64,000 nt of DNA from Jejubacter calystegiae (GTDB lineage: Bacteria; Pseudomonadota; Gammaproteobacteria; Enterobacterales; Enterobacteriaceae). The notes beneath the pieces are model-generated. The model made no database searches and had not been told where the DNA came from. It saw nothing but the letters and a program-made list of their open reading frames with translations. The stretch is taken from the NCBI RefSeq assembly GCF_005671395.1, contig NZ_CP040428.1, positions 4,030,001 to 4,094,000 on the forward strand. Reading direction: 5' to 3'. Made by a program: the position numbers and the translations under genes. Positions 61,394 through 64,000 of the stretch are shown here, in pieces; within the stretch, counting starts at the first letter, position 1; every line of letters begins with the position of its first letter.

Positions 61394-63994
61394 TTATTTT
61401 TTCTTACCTTCCACCCACTTACCATCCACGAAGAAAGCAGACCAGCCGGTTGCTTTACCCTCTTTTTCGGACGATACGTACTGCTGTTTGGTTTTACGAC
61501 TAAAGCGCACCACCGTCTTGTTGCCATCCTGGTCCTGCTGCGGCGCGTCGGCCAGGTACCGCAGTTTCTCCGGCAGGCGATCGCGGAAGCGGTACAGCTC
61601 TTCCACCAGCGGCGCCCGGGTTTCCCGGGATTTGGGGAAGGTGTTAGCCGCCAGGAAGATCCCTGCCGCACCATCGCGCAGTACGAAGTAAGCGTCTGAT
61701 TTTTCGCACGGCAGTTCCGGCAGCGGAACCGGATCTTCCTTCGGCGGAGCCACTTCGCCGTTACGCAAAATCTTACGGGTGTTCTTACACTCGTCGTTGG
61801 TGCAGGCCATGTACTTACCAAAACGTCCCATTTTCAGGTGCATTTCACAACCGCACTTCTCGCACTCCACCACCGGACCGTCATAGCCCTTGATGCGGAA
61901 CTCGCCCTCTTCAATCTCGTAACCGTCACAGGCCGGGTTATTACCACAGACGTGCAGCTTGCGTTTAGGATCGATCAGATAGCTGTCCATCGCCGTGCCG
62001 CATTTCGGGCAGCGACGCTTAGCACGCAACGCGTTGGTTTCGGCATCATCGCCTTCCAGTACGTTGAGTACTTCGTTTTCCGGCACCAGGTTAATGGTGG
62101 TTTTGCAGCGCTCCTTCGGCGGCAGCGCGTAACCGGAACAGCCCAGGAAGACCCCGGTGCTGGCGGTACGGATTCCCATGGGACGGCTACAGGTCGGACA
62201 TTCGATGCTGGTCAGGACCATCTGGTTCGGACGCATGCCGCCCTCTTCCGGATCCTTCTCGGCAGTTTCCAACTGGTCGCTGAAGTTGTCGAAAAAGTTA
62301 TCCAGGACCTTACGCCACTCCTGCTGATGGTTGGCCACCTCATCGAGTCGGCTTTCCATCTGGGCGGTAAAATCGTAGTTCATCAGCTCGCGGAAGTTAT
62401 CTTCCAGGCGATCGGTCACGATTTCACCCATTTTTTCCGCATAGAAACGGCGGTTTTCAACCCGCACATAGCCGCGATCCTGAATCGTCGAGATGATCGA
62501 CGCATAGGTGGACGGGCGGCCAATACCGCGTTTTTCCAGCTCTTTAACCAGCGAAGCTTCGCTAAAACGCGCAGGCGGTTTGGTAAAGTGCTGTGCCGGA
62601 ATCAGATCCACCAGCGACAGCGTATCGCCCTTCTCGACCGCCGGCAGAGTGCGATCTTCATCGCCCTTACGCAGCGCCGGCATCACCCGGGTCCAACCGT
62701 CGAAGCGCAGAATGCGCCCGCGGGCCCGCAGTCGGAAGTCACCGGCCCCAACCGTGAGAGTGGTGGAGTCATACTTCGCCGGGGTCATCTGGCAGGCCAC
62801 AAACTGGCGCCAGATGAGCTGATACAGGCGCTGAGCATCAGACTCCATATCTTTCAGGGACTCCGCCACGACATTCACATCGGACGGACGGATGGCCTCG
62901 TGGGCCTCCTGAGAGTTGTCTTTACTCGCATACTGGTTCGGCGATGCAGGCAGATACGCTTTACCGAAATTGTCGTCGATATAGCCGCGCGCCATGCTCA
63001 GCGCATCCTGACTCAGGTTGGTGGAGTCGGTACGCATATAGGTGATATGCCCCGCCTCGTACAGACGCTGGGCCAGCATCATGGTCTTTTTCACGCCAAA
63101 GCCCAGACGGGTACTGGCCGCCTGCTGCAGCGTGGAAGTGATGTAAGGCGCGCCTGGCTTGCTGCTGGTCGGTTTATCTTCGCGCTCCACGACGCTGTAG
63201 CGTGCTTTTTCAAGCAGCGCCACCGCGGCCATGGTCTGTTCGCGCGTGACCGGACGGAACGGCTTATCGTTCTGATGCGTCACTTCCACCGGCAGGTTTT
63301 CGCCGCCCGGCGTGGTCAGGTTAGCATCGACTTCCCAATACTCTTCCGGCACGAACGCTTTGATTTCACGCTCGCGCTCCACCACCAGACGCACCGCCAC
63401 AGACTGTACGCGTCCGGCAGACAGGCCGCGGGCTATTTTCTTCCACAGCAGCGGCGAGACCATATAACCCACCACACGGTCCATAAAGCGCCGCGCCTGC
63501 TGGGCGTTGACCCGGTCGAGGTTCAGTTCACCCGGCTTTTCAAACGCCTGGCGAATCGCATTTTTGGTGATTTCGTTAAATACCACCCGGCTGTAACGCG
63601 TATCGTCGCCGCCAATCACTTCCCGCAGGTGCCAGGCAATGGCTTCCCCTTCGCGGTCAAGGTCGGTTGCGAGATAGATGTGGTCGGCTTTCTCAGCCAG
63701 CGCTTTCAGCTCAGACACCACCTTCTCTTTGCCAGGCAGTACTTCGTAGTGGGCCGCCCAGTTGTGCCAGGGGTCGATACCCATACGGTTGACCAGAGCG
63801 CCACGCTCATCCTTTTTGCCTTTCCTGGCCGTTTTGGTGGAGGCTGAGTCGGCGCTCTTTTTTTGAGTTGAACCGCTGGTCGGCAAATCACGGATGTGCC
63901 CTACGCTGGATTTCACCACGTAGTCACTTCCGAGATACTTGTTGATCGTTTTGGCTTTTGCCGGGGACTCAACGATGACGAGAGCTTTACCCAT
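61394..63994 (-). CDS. topA: DNA topoisomerase I
   Basis: An 866-residue type IA topoisomerase that relaxes negative supercoils. Toprim domain with [20 protein letters not shown] and [17 protein letters not shown] (acidic triad), active tyrosine in [12 protein letters not shown] (about Y319), three C4 zinc-finger repeats (CPTC...C, CPKC...C, CEKC...C, about 600-740) and a C-terminal ribbon region. Start at the ATG at 63994, six bases from the window end; the gene is complete but its promoter lies outside. Confidence 0.97.
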   Translation of the reverse strand: MGKALVIVESPAKAKTINKYLGSDYVVKSSVGHIRDLPTSGSTQKKSADSASTKTARKGKKDERGALVNRMGIDPWHNWAAHYEVLPGKEKVVSELKALAEKADHIYLATDLDREGEAIAWHLREVIGGDDTRYSRVVFNEITKNAIRQAFEKPGELNLDRVNAQQARRFMDRVVGYMVSPLLWKKIARGLSAGRVQSVAVRLVVEREREIKAFVPEEYWEVDANLTTPGGENLPVEVTHQNDKPFRPVTREQTMAAVALLEKARYSVVEREDKPTSSKPGAPYITSTLQQAASTRLGFGVKKTMMLAQRLYEAGHITYMRTDSTNLSQDALSMARGYIDDNFGKAYLPASPNQYASKDNSQEAHEAIRPSDVNVVAESLKDMESDAQRLYQLIWRQFVACQMTPAKYDSTTLTVGAGDFRLRARGRILRFDGWTRVMPALRKGDEDRTLPAVEKGDTLSLVDLIPAQHFTKPPARFSEASLVKELEKRGIGRPSTYASIISTIQDRGYVRVENRRFYAEKMGEIVTDRLEDNFRELMNYDFTAQMESRLDEVANHQQEWRKVLDNFFDNFSDQLETAEKDPEEGGMRPNQMVLTSIECPTCSRPMGIRTASTGVFLGCSGYALPPKERCKTTINLVPENEVLNVLEGDDAETNALRAKRRCPKCGTAMDSYLIDPKRKLHVCGNNPACDGYEIEEGEFRIKGYDGPVVECEKCGCEMHLKMGRFGKYMACTNDECKNTRKILRNGEVAPPKEDPVPLPELPCEKSDAYFVLRDGAAGIFLAANTFPKSRETRAPLVEELYRFRDRLPEKLRYLADAPQQDQDGNKTVVRFSRKTKQQYVSSEKEGKATGWSAFFVDGKWVEGKKK

Positions 63995-64000
63995 ATTCAC

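Noticed and set aside
61838-63847. 669-codon open frame antisense to topA
   Set aside because: It lies wholly inside the topA coding region, has no recognisable domain and follows the codon phase of topA; GC-rich genes often leave such open antisense frames.

Overview
The window is chromosomal DNA from a GC-rich member of the Enterobacteriaceae. Order and sequence of the core genes follow the E. coli K-12 / Klebsiella arrangement: ttcA-fnrS-zntB, mppA-mpaA-ycjG-tpx-tyrR-ycjF-ycjX-pspDCBA/pspF, sapABCDF-fabI-yciW-rnb-yciZ-yciT-osmB-yciH-pyrF-lapB-lapA-pgpB-ribA-acnA-ymiC-yciX-ymiA-cysB-topA. Several E. coli genes are missing at expected places (dbpA, pspE, the ycjM-W/ompG block, the puu cluster) and other genes fill some of the slots. 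I do not commit to a genus.

Region 1 (1-11.5 kb) holds the 3' part of nifJ (ydbK), then a LysR regulator divergent from an operon of AraD1-type hydrolase, MHS-type transporter, IlvD/Edd-type aldonate dehydratase and a ketoglutarate-semialdehyde-type dehydrogenase. Together these make a non-phosphorylative (Weimberg-like) route from an imported aldonic acid to 2-oxoglutarate. A GNAT acetyltransferase and an APC permease follow.

Region 2 (11.6-16.3 kb) is a decayed Rac-like prophage in the 5' end of ttcA. A 24-bp near-identical att core lies at 11861-11884 and 16239-16262. The element still has a frameshifted integrase, a 5'-truncated excisionase, fragments of a small terminase and of tail genes joined by internal deletions, and a cargo at its left end: a frameshifted orphan Hcp, an intact DUF2778/Tlde1-type L,D-transpeptidase-like T6SS effector and a probable periplasmic immunity protein. 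Just outside the left att copy is a fragment of a second integrase, which suggests the site was occupied in tandem.

Region 3 (16.2-25 kb) has the rebuilt ttcA, the anaerobic small RNA FnrS with an FNR box, zntB, a ybiI homologue cut short by an in-frame TGA, a YeaQ-like protein, a PTS/epimerase operon with a divergent LacI-type repressor, and mppA.

Region 4 (25-37 kb) has mpaA, a HokD-like type I toxin too short to be found by ordinary ORF calling, ycjG in which both lysines of the catalytic KxK motif are arginine, tpx, tyrR, ycjFX and the psp system with a sigma-54 promoter. A variable slot between pspF and sapA holds an MFS exporter, an M20 amidohydrolase and an AraC regulator with a large C-terminal domain.

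Region 5 (40-64 kb) is conserved housekeeping sequence: Sap transporter, fatty-acid, RNA-decay, pyrimidine, LPS-control, riboflavin, aconitase, cysteine regulator and topoisomerase genes, with three very small membrane or soluble proteins between acnA and cysB. No rRNA, tRNA or CRISPR array was seen.
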